Shown here: positions 49,387 through 57,452 of the stretch, in pieces
Layout: every line of letters starts with the position of its first letter
Numbering within the stretch: position 1 is the first letter of the stretch
Assembly: GCF_023091865.1 (NCBI RefSeq)
Contig: NZ_JAHXDI010000001.1
Coordinates: 434,001 to 498,000 of the forward strand
Length of the DNA stretch: 64,000 nt
Reading direction: 5' to 3'
DNA from: Chromohalobacter moromii
GTDB taxonomy: Bacteria > Pseudomonadota > Gammaproteobacteria > Pseudomonadales > Halomonadaceae
Notes under the pieces: generated by a model
Seen by the model: the letters and a program-made list of their open reading frames with translations, nothing else
What the model was told of the DNA's origin: nothing
Database searches by the model: none
Position numbers and translations under genes: made by a program

Positions 49387-50559
49387 TCATGGCGTCAGGC
49401 GATACAAGCCCGTGTCGCCATCGTCGGTTGTGAAATAAAGCGCGCCTTCACGGTAGGCGATACCGGCGGGGCGTGCCCAGCGCTCTCCATTTGCCGCTTG
49501 GAAACCGCTGACCAGATCGACCACGTCGCCTTGATGACCGCCATTCGTGAGTCGAATGCCGACGATCTTGGGCGGTCGGCGAGAGGCACGGCCTTCCGAG
49601 GCCTGTGTCGCCCAACTGCCATGAATGGCGGTGACCATGTCCACCTGCCAGGGGTTGCCCTCGGGTAGGAAGGTCAGGCCGATAGGGGCGCTACGCGCGG
49701 CGAAGGTTGCCACCGGTGGCGTAAGCGTGTCGCGCGCGGCAGGCGGCGCCGAGTCGATGCACTCATCGCGCTGCCACTCGCCCTCATTCCATTGATACCA
49801 CGGCATGCCATGAAAGCTCCCTGATTCGGCGCGCACTAGCAATTCGGGCGGGGCTTCATAACCCCAGTGGTCGGGGCCGTTGTTGTTGAGATATAGCGTT
49901 CCCTCGGGGCTCCAGGCCATGCCGATGGGGTTGCGCAACCCGCTGACGTAGGGCATCCATTCGGGCGTCTCATGCGTGGGATCGAGGGCCATCACGCCGC
50001 CGCGCCGGTCCTCGAACGCAACGTCTTCGGCGATGCGTTGCGCCGAGCAGTTGCCTTGAAGGCCGAGCGCGACATAAAGCCTGCCATCGGGGCCGACAGA
50101 TAACGAACGCGAGGCGTGGCCGCTACCGCCGGGCAAGTCGGCGACGCCCTCGAAATCTATCTCCGTGACATCCTGCCCCGGCGTATATGCCGTGCGATAG
50201 AGACGCTCGGTGGTCGCTACGTACAAGTAGCCTTCGTGGACCACGGCACTATGCGGGTAACCGGACAGCGGGATTTCCGCATCGACACGGTCATAGGGCG
50301 GTTGCAGACGATACAGGCGCCCCGCCTGGGAGCCGATGAACATCTCATCCTTGGGACCAAAGCTGATCAGTCGGGGCGCGCGTAGCGCGACCTGCTTATC
50401 GAGCGTGGCACCGTCGGGGACATTGGCCCGTTCCGCGTTGCCGGCAACCTCCACTGGCGTCAGTGCCTGGGCTTGCCCGGAGGCGATCATCATGGCGCCC
50501 AACCACAGGCCGGCGCGCTTCGCCTCAGTGCATGGGTAGTGTGGCGAACGATCATGCAC
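49387..50559 (-). CDS. Sorbosone dehydrogenase-like six-blade propeller protein, exported
   Basis: A protein of about 390 residues resembling the soluble glucose/sorbosone dehydrogenase family (PQQ-type beta-propeller). Family stretches are GSGHASRSLSVGPDGRLYVALG, VSGLRNPIGMAWSPEGTLYLNNNGPD, TFLPEGNPWQVD and IHGSWA. A signal peptide (AGLWLGAMMIASGQAQA) precedes the mature part. The start is uncertain: the frame opens at a TTG (50598), the GTG at 50559 is too close to AGGAG, and the best-placed ATG is out of frame. Its electron acceptor and sugar are unknown. Confidence 0.72.
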   Translation of the reverse strand: MHDRSPHYPCTEAKRAGLWLGAMMIASGQAQALTPVEVAGNAERANVPDGATLDKQVALRAPRLISFGPKDEMFIGSQAGRLYRLQPPYDRVDAEIPLSGYPHSAVVHEGYLYVATTERLYRTAYTPGQDVTEIDFEGVADLPGGSGHASRSLSVGPDGRLYVALGLQGNCSAQRIAEDVAFEDRRGGVMALDPTHETPEWMPYVSGLRNPIGMAWSPEGTLYLNNNGPDHWGYEAPPELLVRAESGSFHGMPWYQWNEGEWQRDECIDSAPPAARDTLTPPVATFAARSAPIGLTFLPEGNPWQVDMVTAIHGSWATQASEGRASRRPPKIVGIRLTNGGHQGDVVDLVSGFQAANGERWARPAGIAYREGALYFTTDDGDTGLYRLTP

Positions 50560-50618
50560 GACTCCTCGAGAAATTCTCTGGAGCAGTGTAGACAACAATC
50601 AGTGACGCGTCCGAGGGC

Positions 50619-51554
50619 TCAGTAGATGCGAAAGCGTTTGAAGTCGGGGTGTTTGGCAGCTTGTTGCGGGGTCTTGCGGAAGCGCTTGTATTCCCACTGA
50701 TACTGAGCGGGTTCCAGGGCGATGGCGTGTTCCACGCTGGCGTTGACGCCAGTGGCGGAGAGTGTCTCGTCGCGTGAGTAGACGCGTTCATCGGCGGCGA
50801 GGAAGTGCAGCGCGAAGCCCTCGCCGTCGGGGAGGCGTTTCGCCACACCGGTGACGACACGCGCCTCGGTGCGGGCCACGAGCTTGGGCAGCAAGGTGGC
50901 GGTATAGGCCGGGCGTTGGAAGAAATCGGCAAAGACGCCGCTACCCCAGCTCGGTTCTTGGTCGGGAAGAATCCCCACCGCCTCGCAGCGCTTGAGAGCC
51001 TTGAGCAGTGAGGCGACACCGCGTGGATTGGTGGGCACCAATTGCGCCCCCATACGTTCGCGGCCATACCGGATCACCGGGTCGAGGGCGTCGATCTTGG
51101 GAGGCTCGTACATGGCGGTGAACGGGAAGTGGCTAGAGAGCCAGAAGTTGAGCACTTCCCAGTTACCGTAATGCGGTGCCAGCACGATGACGCCTCGTCC
51201 CTCTGCACGGGCGTCGTCGAGTAGTTCGCGGCCGTGCACGGCGCGGATCGAGGCCTCCACGCGCTCTGGGGCGGCCATCCACGCAAAGCCCAGCTCGAGC
51301 ATGGTGGCCGAGGAGTGTGTCAGGCTGTCCCGTGTCAGGCGCCGTTGCTGACGTGTCGGCATCTGCGGATAGACGTGTCTGAGGTTGATGCGCGTCACAT
51401 CACGTTCACGGCGACTGAAGGTGAGAATCAGCGGGCCGACCAGACGAGCCAGCTGCCACAGCCGGTGCGGTGTCAAGCGTGCCAGGGTGCGCCACAGCAG
51501 GGCGATGGCGCGTGCGCGTAAAGGAGAAGAAACGTCTTCGGACATCGAGCTCAT
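50619..51554 (-). CDS. Lysophospholipid/lipid A acyltransferase (LpxL/HtrB family)
   Basis: A 311-residue membrane acyltransferase that adds a secondary acyl chain to lipid A precursors. The H-x4-E catalytic motif is in LAPHYGNWEVLNFW, and GILPDQEPSWGSGVFADFF and FFQRPAYTAT follow, matching LpxL/LpxM enzymes. A short amphipathic N-terminus with a hydrophobic segment (LIL near residue 42) fits the membrane anchor. The cognate acyl donor (laurate, myristate or other) is not determined. ATG 51554 lacks a clear ribosome site; ATG 51545 is possible. Confidence 0.88.
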   Translation of the reverse strand: MSSMSEDVSSPLRARAIALLWRTLARLTPHRLWQLARLVGPLILTFSRRERDVTRINLRHVYPQMPTRQQRRLTRDSLTHSSATMLELGFAWMAAPERVEASIRAVHGRELLDDARAEGRGVIVLAPHYGNWEVLNFWLSSHFPFTAMYEPPKIDALDPVIRYGRERMGAQLVPTNPRGVASLLKALKRCEAVGILPDQEPSWGSGVFADFFQRPAYTATLLPKLVARTEARVVTGVAKRLPDGEGFALHFLAADERVYSRDETLSATGVNASVEHAIALEPAQYQWEYKRFRKTPQQAAKHPDFKRFRIY

Positions 51555-51643
51555 GGCATCATCGGTTACGGCGGACGATAGGGCCCGTATTATACAGATC
51601 GCGCGGCGTATGCCTGCCCGCGCGGGCGTACAATCTCATCTCT

Positions 51644-52012
51644 TCAGCGGCGCCGTGGTCGGGAAATCTCAATCAGGTTGCCATCGGGATCGCGTACGTG
51701 AAGCGTCTCGGTGGGCTGCTGTTCATCGGGCCCTTTATCCAGCGGCACCCCAAGTACCTCGAGGTGTGTCTTCACTTCCGCCAGCGGCAGGGCACTACGA
51801 AAGCCCAGGGCCTGGCGGCCCGGCGGGACGGTATGAGGATTGCCGGACGTTGCCTGGGGGGCATGTAGGCGCAAGGCGAAGTCGTCCAGGTAGAGGTCGG
51901 TGCGTGTCGCATCGTGGTAGCGTGCCTCGAGCCCCAGTACGCGTGTGTAGAAATCGATGCTGCGCTCGAGGTCGGTGACGTTTACCACCAGATGGTCGAT
52001 GGCATTGAGCAT
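51644..52012 (-). CDS. VOC-family (glyoxalase/bleomycin resistance fold) protein
   Basis: A 122-residue single-domain vicinal-oxygen-chelate protein. The N-terminal strand AIDHLVVNVTDLERSIDFYT gives a metal-ligand His, followed by a second at FALRLHAP and the C-terminal VRDPDGNLIEISRP with a Glu ligand. Members include glyoxalase I, fosfomycin-resistance and dioxygenase enzymes; small size and general pattern fit the lactoylglutathione lyase-like group without proof of activity. ATG 52012 matches the family start; the longer frame to 52156 has no support. Confidence 0.8.
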   Translation of the reverse strand: MLNAIDHLVVNVTDLERSIDFYTRVLGLEARYHDATRTDLYLDDFALRLHAPQATSGNPHTVPPGRQALGFRSALPLAEVKTHLEVLGVPLDKGPDEQQPTETLHVRDPDGNLIEISRPRRR

Positions 52013-52179
52013 GGCGAATTGTCCAAAAAGTGACGGTCGGCCCCAAGGGGGAAGGACATCATGCACGTTCGAGGCGGTCTGCATCCAGTCGAAAGATACA
52101 CGCGTGCGTATTCGTGAGAGTGTCTGCCGGTGAGTACTCGCCGTCGGGCCGGTCAATCTATGCAGTCATGTGAGGCCCA

Positions 52180-52872
52180 ATGACGACACCATCTATATCA
52201 CCGGCCGTTACGCCTGCGTGCCCCCTGTGTGCCGCGTCGCAAAGCGTGCCCTCACCGGGTGCGCCGCCACGCACCTATTATCGCTGCCCGGCGTGCGCCT
52301 TGATCTTCGTCGCTCCCGAGGAGCGCCCCACGGCCGAAGAAGAGCGCGCGGTCTACGACCTCCACGAGAACACGCCCGAAGACCCAGGCTATCGCCGCTT
52401 TTTGGCACGCTTGTGCGACCCCTTGCTGGCGCGTCTGCCGCCTGCCTCGCAAGGGCTCGATTTCGGATGTGGGCCAGGACCCACATTGTCGTTGATGATG
52501 GAAGATGCTGGGCATCGCATGACGGTCTTTGATCCTTTCTATGCGCCGTATCCTGAACGTCTGGCGCGGCATTACGACGTCATCACCGCCAGTGAAGTGG
52601 TGGAGCATCTGCATGCGCCAGGGCAGGTATTGGCCGAGTTGATCGCGCGGCTACGTCAAGGAGGCTGGCTGGGTATCATGACCCAGCGCAGCGATGGCGT
52701 CACCGACCTCACGCGCTGGCGTTACATGCGTGATTCGACGCATGTCTGCTTCTTCTCCAAGCGCAGTTTTGACTACCTCGCCGAACAACACGAGCTGACG
52801 GTGACGTTCCCGCGTGATGATGTGGTGCTCTTGCAGCGGGCGTCGGGCGGTTTCGATTACGAAAAGCATTAG
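52180..52872 (+). CDS. Class I SAM-dependent methyltransferase with N-terminal zinc ribbon
   Basis: A 230-residue predicted methyltransferase. Four cysteines in two CPxC pairs (CPLC at 14-17, CPAC at 36-39) form a zinc ribbon. A Rossmann SAM-binding fold follows: QGLDFGCGPGPTLSLM (motif I, about 93-107), TVFDPFYAPYPE, then ITASEVVEHLHAPGQVLAEL. The later RDSTHVCFFSKRSFDYL is typical of the small-molecule or lipid-type Methyltransf_23 group. The substrate is unknown. ATG 52180 has GAGG upstream; it lies divergent from the VOC gene. Confidence 0.82.
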   Translation: MTTPSISPAVTPACPLCAASQSVPSPGAPPRTYYRCPACALIFVAPEERPTAEEERAVYDLHENTPEDPGYRRFLARLCDPLLARLPPASQGLDFGCGPGPTLSLMMEDAGHRMTVFDPFYAPYPERLARHYDVITASEVVEHLHAPGQVLAELIARLRQGGWLGIMTQRSDGVTDLTRWRYMRDSTHVCFFSKRSFDYLAEQHELTVTFPRDDVVLLQRASGGFDYEKH

Positions 52873-53029
52873 GCATTCACGCATAAGAGCATATCTTTTT
52901 TGTGCTCAGGGGACTGGTGGGGGTGTGATTTTAATGCTCCATTAAGCGCCTTAAGAAGGAAAAGCAACTGCATTATGACTTTTTGCGGCATATAGGTTTC
53001 GGCTATAGGCGCGATTGGCAAATCTGTTA

Positions 53030-53058
53030 TTGCGTTTATTGTTAGCTTGCTATATATT
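53030..53058 (+). promoter_or_regulatory. Candidate promoter of the small secreted protein gene
   Basis: TTGCGT (53030-53035), 17 bases, TATATT (53053-53058) in an A/T-rich spacer. The product's ATG lies 47 bases downstream with AAGGAG before it. Confidence 0.55.
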
Positions 53059-53104
53059 TTACTCAACGTTCGCAAGCGAACATGAACACGCAAGGAGATT
53101 CATC

Positions 53105-53392
53105 ATGCAAGTACGTACCCTTATTGCCGCCGTCGCCCTCGCCGCTCTGCCGGTTGCCGCTCAAGCTAGCATTGCCTCTGCAGAAGCGCTGCACGTCAAT
53201 CACGAGTCACTGCAGGCCAACCAGGGTGCCGATCAGGCATCCGTGAGCTTCCAGCAGCTCGATACTTCGGGCGCCGACAGTTTTGGCGTCGCCAAGGCTC
53301 GGCACTACATTTCAGTGCATAACACCAAGCAGACCGACCTGCCCAGCGATACACAGGAGCAACAGCAGATCGGCCATCGCGCGGATTGGTAA
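53105..53392 (+). CDS. Small exported protein, 95 residues, unknown function
   Basis: I do not recognise this protein. A clean signal peptide (LIAAVALAALPVAAQA, cleavage near residue 21) is followed by about 73 mature residues rich in Gln, Ser, His and Asp without cysteines or membrane helices; one part reads FGVAKARHYISVHNTKQTD. AAGGAG precedes the ATG at 53105, a good promoter lies upstream, and a strong terminator follows, so it forms a monocistronic unit. It converges with the response-regulator gene. The 230-base upstream spacer is more A/T-rich than the surroundings. Confidence 0.72.
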   Translation: MQVRTLIAAVALAALPVAAQASIASAEALHVNHESLQANQGADQASVSFQQLDTSGADSFGVAKARHYISVHNTKQTDLPSDTQEQQQIGHRADW

Positions 53393-53443
53393 GGCGTTGA
53401 TTGACGGCGTCGCCAAGGTGCCGTCTGAACGAATATGCAAAAA

Positions 53444-53470
53444 CCACCCGTTTTCGAGCGGGTGGTTTTT
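53444..53470 (+). terminator. Intrinsic terminator after the small secreted protein gene
   Basis: CCACCCG (53444-53450), loop TTTTCGAG, CGGGTGG (53459-53465), then TTTTT. The preceding A-run gives a similar stop on the - strand for the response-regulator gene. Confidence 0.88.
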
Positions 53471-53492
53471 ATTGTGCTGTTGGTAGGGAAGT

Positions 53493-54176
53493 TCAAGCGT
53501 TGGGCTGGTACTTGTACCCGACGCTGTAGACGGAGTGGATGATGTCGCGCTCGGGGTAAGCGTCGGCGATCTTGCGGCGCAGCTTTTTGACGTGGCTGTC
53601 CACGGTGCGCTCGGAGACGATGCGATGGTCGCGATACATGTGATCCATCAATTGGTCGCGGGAAAAGATCCGTCCCGGGGCGCGCATCATGACCTTGAGC
53701 AACTGAAATTCGACGGCGGTCAGGCCGAGGTCGTGGCCTTGGGCCAGCGCGCGCCAGCCGTCTTCATCGAGGTGCAGGGGTGGGGCGCCGGTCGCGTTCT
53801 CGTGGCGTGGTTCCAGGCGGCGGAGTACGGCCTTGACCCGCGCCACGACCTCGCGCGGGCTGAATGGCTTGCAGATGTAGTCGTCGGCGCCTAGCTCTAG
53901 GCCGAGTAGCCGATCGATCTCCTCGACCCGAGCGGTCAACATGATCACGGGCAGCGAGGGATGAGCGTCATTGATGTGTCGGCAGAGTGTCAGGCCATCG
54001 GTGCCGGGCAGCATCAAGTCGAGTAGTATCAGGGCGGGGGCGTGGTGCGCGAGCCAGGGCATGACCTCGTCGCCATGCGCTAGGTGATGCGTGGCGTAAC
54101 CGCTTTGCTGAAGGTAGTCGGCGACCAGGCGCGCGATCTTGGGCTCGTCTTCGACGATCAGGATGGTGTCATTCAT
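53493..54176 (-). CDS. OmpR-family response regulator (BaeR/RstA-like)
   Basis: A 227-residue response regulator. The receiver domain begins DTILIVEDEPKIARLVADY, with the phospho-acceptor Asp53 in LILLDLMLPGTDG and the switch Lys in DDYICKPFSPREVVARVKA. A C-terminal winged-helix DNA-binding domain follows (LTAVEFQLLKVMM, DRTVDSHVKKLRRKI-like: SERTVDSHVKKLRRKI). ATG 54176 has GGAGAC upstream; the open frame to 54230 overlaps the kinase gene. It lies 19 bases after the kinase stop, so both are one operon. Target genes are unknown. Confidence 0.9.
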   Translation of the reverse strand: MNDTILIVEDEPKIARLVADYLQQSGYATHHLAHGDEVMPWLAHHAPALILLDLMLPGTDGLTLCRHINDAHPSLPVIMLTARVEEIDRLLGLELGADDYICKPFSPREVVARVKAVLRRLEPRHENATGAPPLHLDEDGWRALAQGHDLGLTAVEFQLLKVMMRAPGRIFSRDQLMDHMYRDHRIVSERTVDSHVKKLRRKIADAYPERDIIHSVYSVGYKYQPNA

Positions 54177-54195
54177 GACTGTCTCCAGACTTGGC

Positions 54196-55662
54196 TCATG
54201 GCATGTCGTGCTCGAGGACATCATCGCCATGACGCACCGGAAAAATCAGCGTCCAGCGAAGCCCACCAAGCGACGACGCCGAGGGAGTCAGCGTGCCGCC
54301 ATGCGCCGTGACCAACGCATTGGCGATCGCCAGGCCCAGGCCGCTGCCGCCGCTGCGACGGTTACGCGAGCCTTCTACACGGTATAGGCGCTCGGTCAGG
54401 CGCGGTAGTGCTTCCTCGGTGACGCCGGGGGCGCTGTCTTCCCAGGTTAAACGCAGATGATCGGAATGACGCTCGAGACGTATGCGCAGCTGGCCCGGGG
54501 TGTCGGTGTAGGTGCAGGTATTGCTCAGCAGGTTATTCCACAATTGACGCAGCCGCTGTGGATCGCCGTGAATCGGCGCCGGAGCGGTGCCGATTTCTGT
54601 CTCCAGCGCGATGCCGCGTGTATTCAGCCAGCCATGTGCCTCGTCGAGTCGCGCCCTCAGCGTATCCGCCAGATCGTGCGGGGCCAGGTAGATATCCAGG
54701 GCGCCCGCATCACTCTGGGCGAGCAGGCGTAGATCGTCGACCAGACGTTCGAGTTGAGTCACCTCCTGGGCGAGCGAGGCGAGCGTCTCGCCGCCAAGCG
54801 GGCGCACGCCGTCCTCGATCGCTTCGATCTCGCCGCGCAACACAGCCATTGGTGTGCGCAATTCATGGGCGATGTCGGCGACCCACTGCTGGCGGTTACG
54901 TCGATTGGCCTCCAGCGTCTCGGCGAGCACGTTGAAGTCGGCGGACAGGCGGGAAAGCTCGTCGTGGCCACGTTCGGGAAGACGCACGGCGAAGTCGCCC
55001 TGGGTCATGCGGCGGGTCGCCGCGGTCATGTCGCGGGCACGCCGCCCCAGCCACCAGGCCAGGCCCGCGGCGAGCAGCAGCGAGGCCACCGAGAGTGAAG
55101 CGACGATGATCGTCATGTTGCGCAACTGGCGCTGCAGGAAGATACGATCCATGCGTGCCATCAGCTGCGCAGGGGGGAGGTAGCCGAGACGGCCGACGAC
55201 CTTTCCTTGATGCTCGATGTCGATAAAGCGGGGCTGCGGAGGCGGTTCCGCATCGGAAGGTGGTTTGCCGGGTGGCAGTGGGCGGCCGATGATGGCGTCG
55301 CCCTCGGCATCGAGTACCACGAAATCCCGCGCATCGCTCAATTCGCGGTCGATGCCGCTGGGCGGTTGGCGTTCGCCTGGCCAGAGTTGGTTACGTACCA
55401 GGCGATGCCAGGCGCGTGGATCGTCGCGTAGCCAATGCCAGTTGCCATGTTCCTGCCAGCGTTCGGCGAGCGCGGTGGCTAGGGTGTCGGCACGATTGGC
55501 TTGGGTGCGTTCCAAGTAGTCGATGAAGCCTTGGTCGAGGCTGCGGGCAATGAGCAGGAAGCTCATGCCACCGATCAATACGTTGGTCAGCAGGATGGCG
55601 GCGAACAGCTTGAGGCTGATGCGCGCCATGCGAGGACGCTTGAAACGTAGCCGATGTTTCAT
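54196..55662 (-). CDS. Sensor histidine kinase (BaeS/EnvZ class)
   Basis: A 488-residue membrane kinase paired with the downstream response regulator. It has two helices, near residues 17-38 and 181-205, enclosing a periplasmic sensor domain of about 140 residues. A HAMP segment (ARDMTAATRRMTQGDFAVRL) follows. The phosphorylated His266 is in ADIAHELRTPM. The ATP-binding domain shows QLWNNLLSNTCTYTD (N box), and GGSGLGLAIANAL (G2 box). The G1 box is changed to WEDSAPGVTEE, reading DSAPG instead of DxGxG. The signal is unknown. Confidence 0.92.
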   Translation of the reverse strand: MKHRLRFKRPRMARISLKLFAAILLTNVLIGGMSFLLIARSLDQGFIDYLERTQANRADTLATALAERWQEHGNWHWLRDDPRAWHRLVRNQLWPGERQPPSGIDRELSDARDFVVLDAEGDAIIGRPLPPGKPPSDAEPPPQPRFIDIEHQGKVVGRLGYLPPAQLMARMDRIFLQRQLRNMTIIVASLSVASLLLAAGLAWWLGRRARDMTAATRRMTQGDFAVRLPERGHDELSRLSADFNVLAETLEANRRNRQQWVADIAHELRTPMAVLRGEIEAIEDGVRPLGGETLASLAQEVTQLERLVDDLRLLAQSDAGALDIYLAPHDLADTLRARLDEAHGWLNTRGIALETEIGTAPAPIHGDPQRLRQLWNNLLSNTCTYTDTPGQLRIRLERHSDHLRLTWEDSAPGVTEEALPRLTERLYRVEGSRNRRSGGSGLGLAIANALVTAHGGTLTPSASSLGGLRWTLIFPVRHGDDVLEHDMP

Positions 55663-55799
55663 GAGGCGACTCTTGATCTACGAAACGGCCGTGGCGCGGG
55701 CGCATGACCGCAGGATGAGCTCATCATGCAGGACGCCCGCGCAAGAAACCGTCACGCAATGTGCAAGCAGTGTGCATCACGCGGCTCGGTCCCGGGATG

Positions 55800-56318
55800 T
55801 CAATCCGGATGTGAGAGCGTACGGCCACGCCAAGTGAAGGACACGGGCCATAGGTGTTGGTCGCCGTTCGTGAACGCGGCCCACAGCGCGGCATAGGAGG
55901 TTCCCACCTCAGGATGCGGCGTCTCCGGCAACAACTCGGCGAGTGGCTGCAGCACGAATGCATGTTGGAGGATTTCGTCACGCGGGAGGTCGACGCCTTC
56001 GATATGGCCGCATCGGTCGCCCACCGTGAGCAGGTCGATATCCAGGGTGCGTGGGCTGAACTTGGGGCTACCCGGTAGGCGCCCGTTGTCGGCTTCGACC
56101 CGTTTGCACCAGGCTTGCAGCTCGCCGACCGTGAGGGTGGAGTGGAACGCTGCGACAAGATTGTAAAAATTGCGCCCGTCCTCGAAGCCGACCGGTTCGC
56201 TTTCGAAGACGCGCGATACCTGCACGTCTCCGAAGGTGTCGGTGAGGGCGTCGAGACAGGCAAGAACGTGGCGCTCGCGATCGATATTGCTGCCGATGCT
56301 GACGGTCACCTGTGTCAT
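55800..56318 (-). CDS. folK: 2-amino-4-hydroxy-6-hydroxymethyldihydropteridine pyrophosphokinase
   Basis: FolK transfers pyrophosphate from ATP to the pterin in folate synthesis. The 172-residue product has the N-terminal VSIGSNIDRERHV, EPVGFEDGRNFYNLVAAF, and the signature FSPRTLDIDLLTVGD with the two metal-binding Asp residues; PHPEVG and AFVLQPLAEL follow. ATG 56318 overlaps the folB stop by 4 bases (ATGA). The longer frame to 56693 lies antiparallel within folB's gene region in another frame and is not the start. Confidence 0.94.
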   Translation of the reverse strand: MTQVTVSIGSNIDRERHVLACLDALTDTFGDVQVSRVFESEPVGFEDGRNFYNLVAAFHSTLTVGELQAWCKRVEADNGRLPGSPKFSPRTLDIDLLTVGDRCGHIEGVDLPRDEILQHAFVLQPLAELLPETPHPEVGTSYAALWAAFTNGDQHLWPVSFTWRGRTLSHPD

Positions 56319-56668
56319 TCCTGCCCCCGCGTGATACGTACGCCCACGCTGGCGGCATTGGCAACCGCACCGGGTTTGCGGACGGTCAGGCTGAGCCGGG
56401 CGATGGTGAATTCTTGGCGCAAAGTCTCGGCCAGGCGTTCGGCAAAGGTTTCGACCAGCGCGAACTGATGGGCCTCGGCGAATTCGCCGATACGTGCGCT
56501 GATGGCGGCGTAGTCGAGCGTCTGTTGGATATCGTCTCGCTGTGCGGCGGGGCGAATGTCGGTCGCCAGTTCGAGATCCAGCCGCAGCCGCTGGCGAAGG
56601 GTGCGTTCCCAGTCGTAGACACCGATGACGGTATCCACTTCCAGTGCCTCGATCAGCACGTGATCCAC
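56315..56668 (-). CDS. folB: Dihydroneopterin aldolase
   Basis: FolB cleaves dihydroneopterin to the pterin used by FolK. The 117-residue product starts MDHVLIEALEVDTVIGVYDWER, the family N-terminus, and contains TLDYAAISARIGEFAEAHQFALVETFAERLA in overlapping segments, with conserved Glu and Tyr, and the terminal Lys in LTVRKPGA. Length is standard (about 120). It is coupled to folK and divergent from plsY, with folate synthesis the shared purpose of the two genes. Confidence 0.95.
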   Translation of the reverse strand: MDHVLIEALEVDTVIGVYDWERTLRQRLRLDLELATDIRPAAQRDDIQQTLDYAAISARIGEFAEAHQFALVETFAERLAETLRQEFTIARLSLTVRKPGAVANAASVGVRITRGQE

Positions 56669-56819
56669 GGCGTATCCTCATTAGGTCGGACATTGATGCG
56701 GCGAAGCCTGGTAAGCGCTTCGCGGCGTCGCAAACCTTAGATTGTACGTCATGGAGGTGGCAGAATCATGGGCGGGGCCTATGCATCGGTGTCGCCCACG
56801 CCATGAGGGAGTCCAACCC

Positions 56820-57452
56820 ATGTCTCCAGTCTTGCCCGTCGCTGCCTTGGTGGTGGCCGGCTATCTAAGCGGATCGCTGCTTGGCGCCGTCTGGGTGTGT
56901 CGTGCGCTGGGGCGTCGCGATCCGCGTTACGCGGGATCGCGCAACCCCGGATTTTCGAATGTTTTGCGTGTGCATGGGGCGGTGCCGGCCGCCTTGACCC
57001 TGACGGTCGATGCGGTCAAAGCCATGCCGGTGCTCTGGGTGGCGCAACGTGAGGCGTTGCCGTTGTGGCTACAGGGCGCGGTGGGATTGTCGGTGTTAGT
57101 GGGACACAGCTATCCAGCGTGGCATCGTGGACGCGGTGGAAAAGCCGTGGCCAGTGCCTTTGGTGTACTACTGATGATCGCGACGCCGGTGGCCTGGGTA
57201 TGCGCTCTATGCTGGGCCATCTTGGCGTGGCGCTCGCGTACTGCGGCGGTGGCGTCGCTGGCTGCGGCTTTGCTCGCCCCGTTGGCTAGCTATTGGCTAG
57301 CGCGCGAGGCGACGCTGGTCGTGAGCGTCTTCTCAGCGTTGGTGTTGGTGCGCCATGCCTGGAATATTCGCCGCTTGGGGCAGGGCGGTGAGCCGGGGCT
57401 TGCACGCTCCTCGCGCGAAGAAGATGGTGACGTCAGACCGCCGGAGGGGTGA
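56820..57452 (+). CDS. plsY: Acyl phosphate:glycerol-3-phosphate acyltransferase PlsY
   Basis: PlsY acylates glycerol 3-phosphate from acyl phosphate, starting phospholipid synthesis. The 210-residue protein has about five helices: [19 protein letters not shown], the motif-1 loop [15 protein letters not shown], and [20 protein letters not shown]. Compared with typical family motifs (SxNPGATN and GGKGVA), motif 1 has Phe-Ser for Ala-Thr and the later loop has GGKAVA. ATG 56820 has GAGGGAG upstream. Its 3' end overlaps the convergent tsaD by 20 bases. The tsaD-plsY-folB neighbourhood is standard. Confidence 0.9.
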   Translation: MSPVLPVAALVVAGYLSGSLLGAVWVCRALGRRDPRYAGSRNPGFSNVLRVHGAVPAALTLTVDAVKAMPVLWVAQREALPLWLQGAVGLSVLVGHSYPAWHRGRGGKAVASAFGVLLMIATPVAWVCALCWAILAWRSRTAAVASLAAALLAPLASYWLAREATLVVSVFSALVLVRHAWNIRRLGQGGEPGLARSSREEDGDVRPPEG

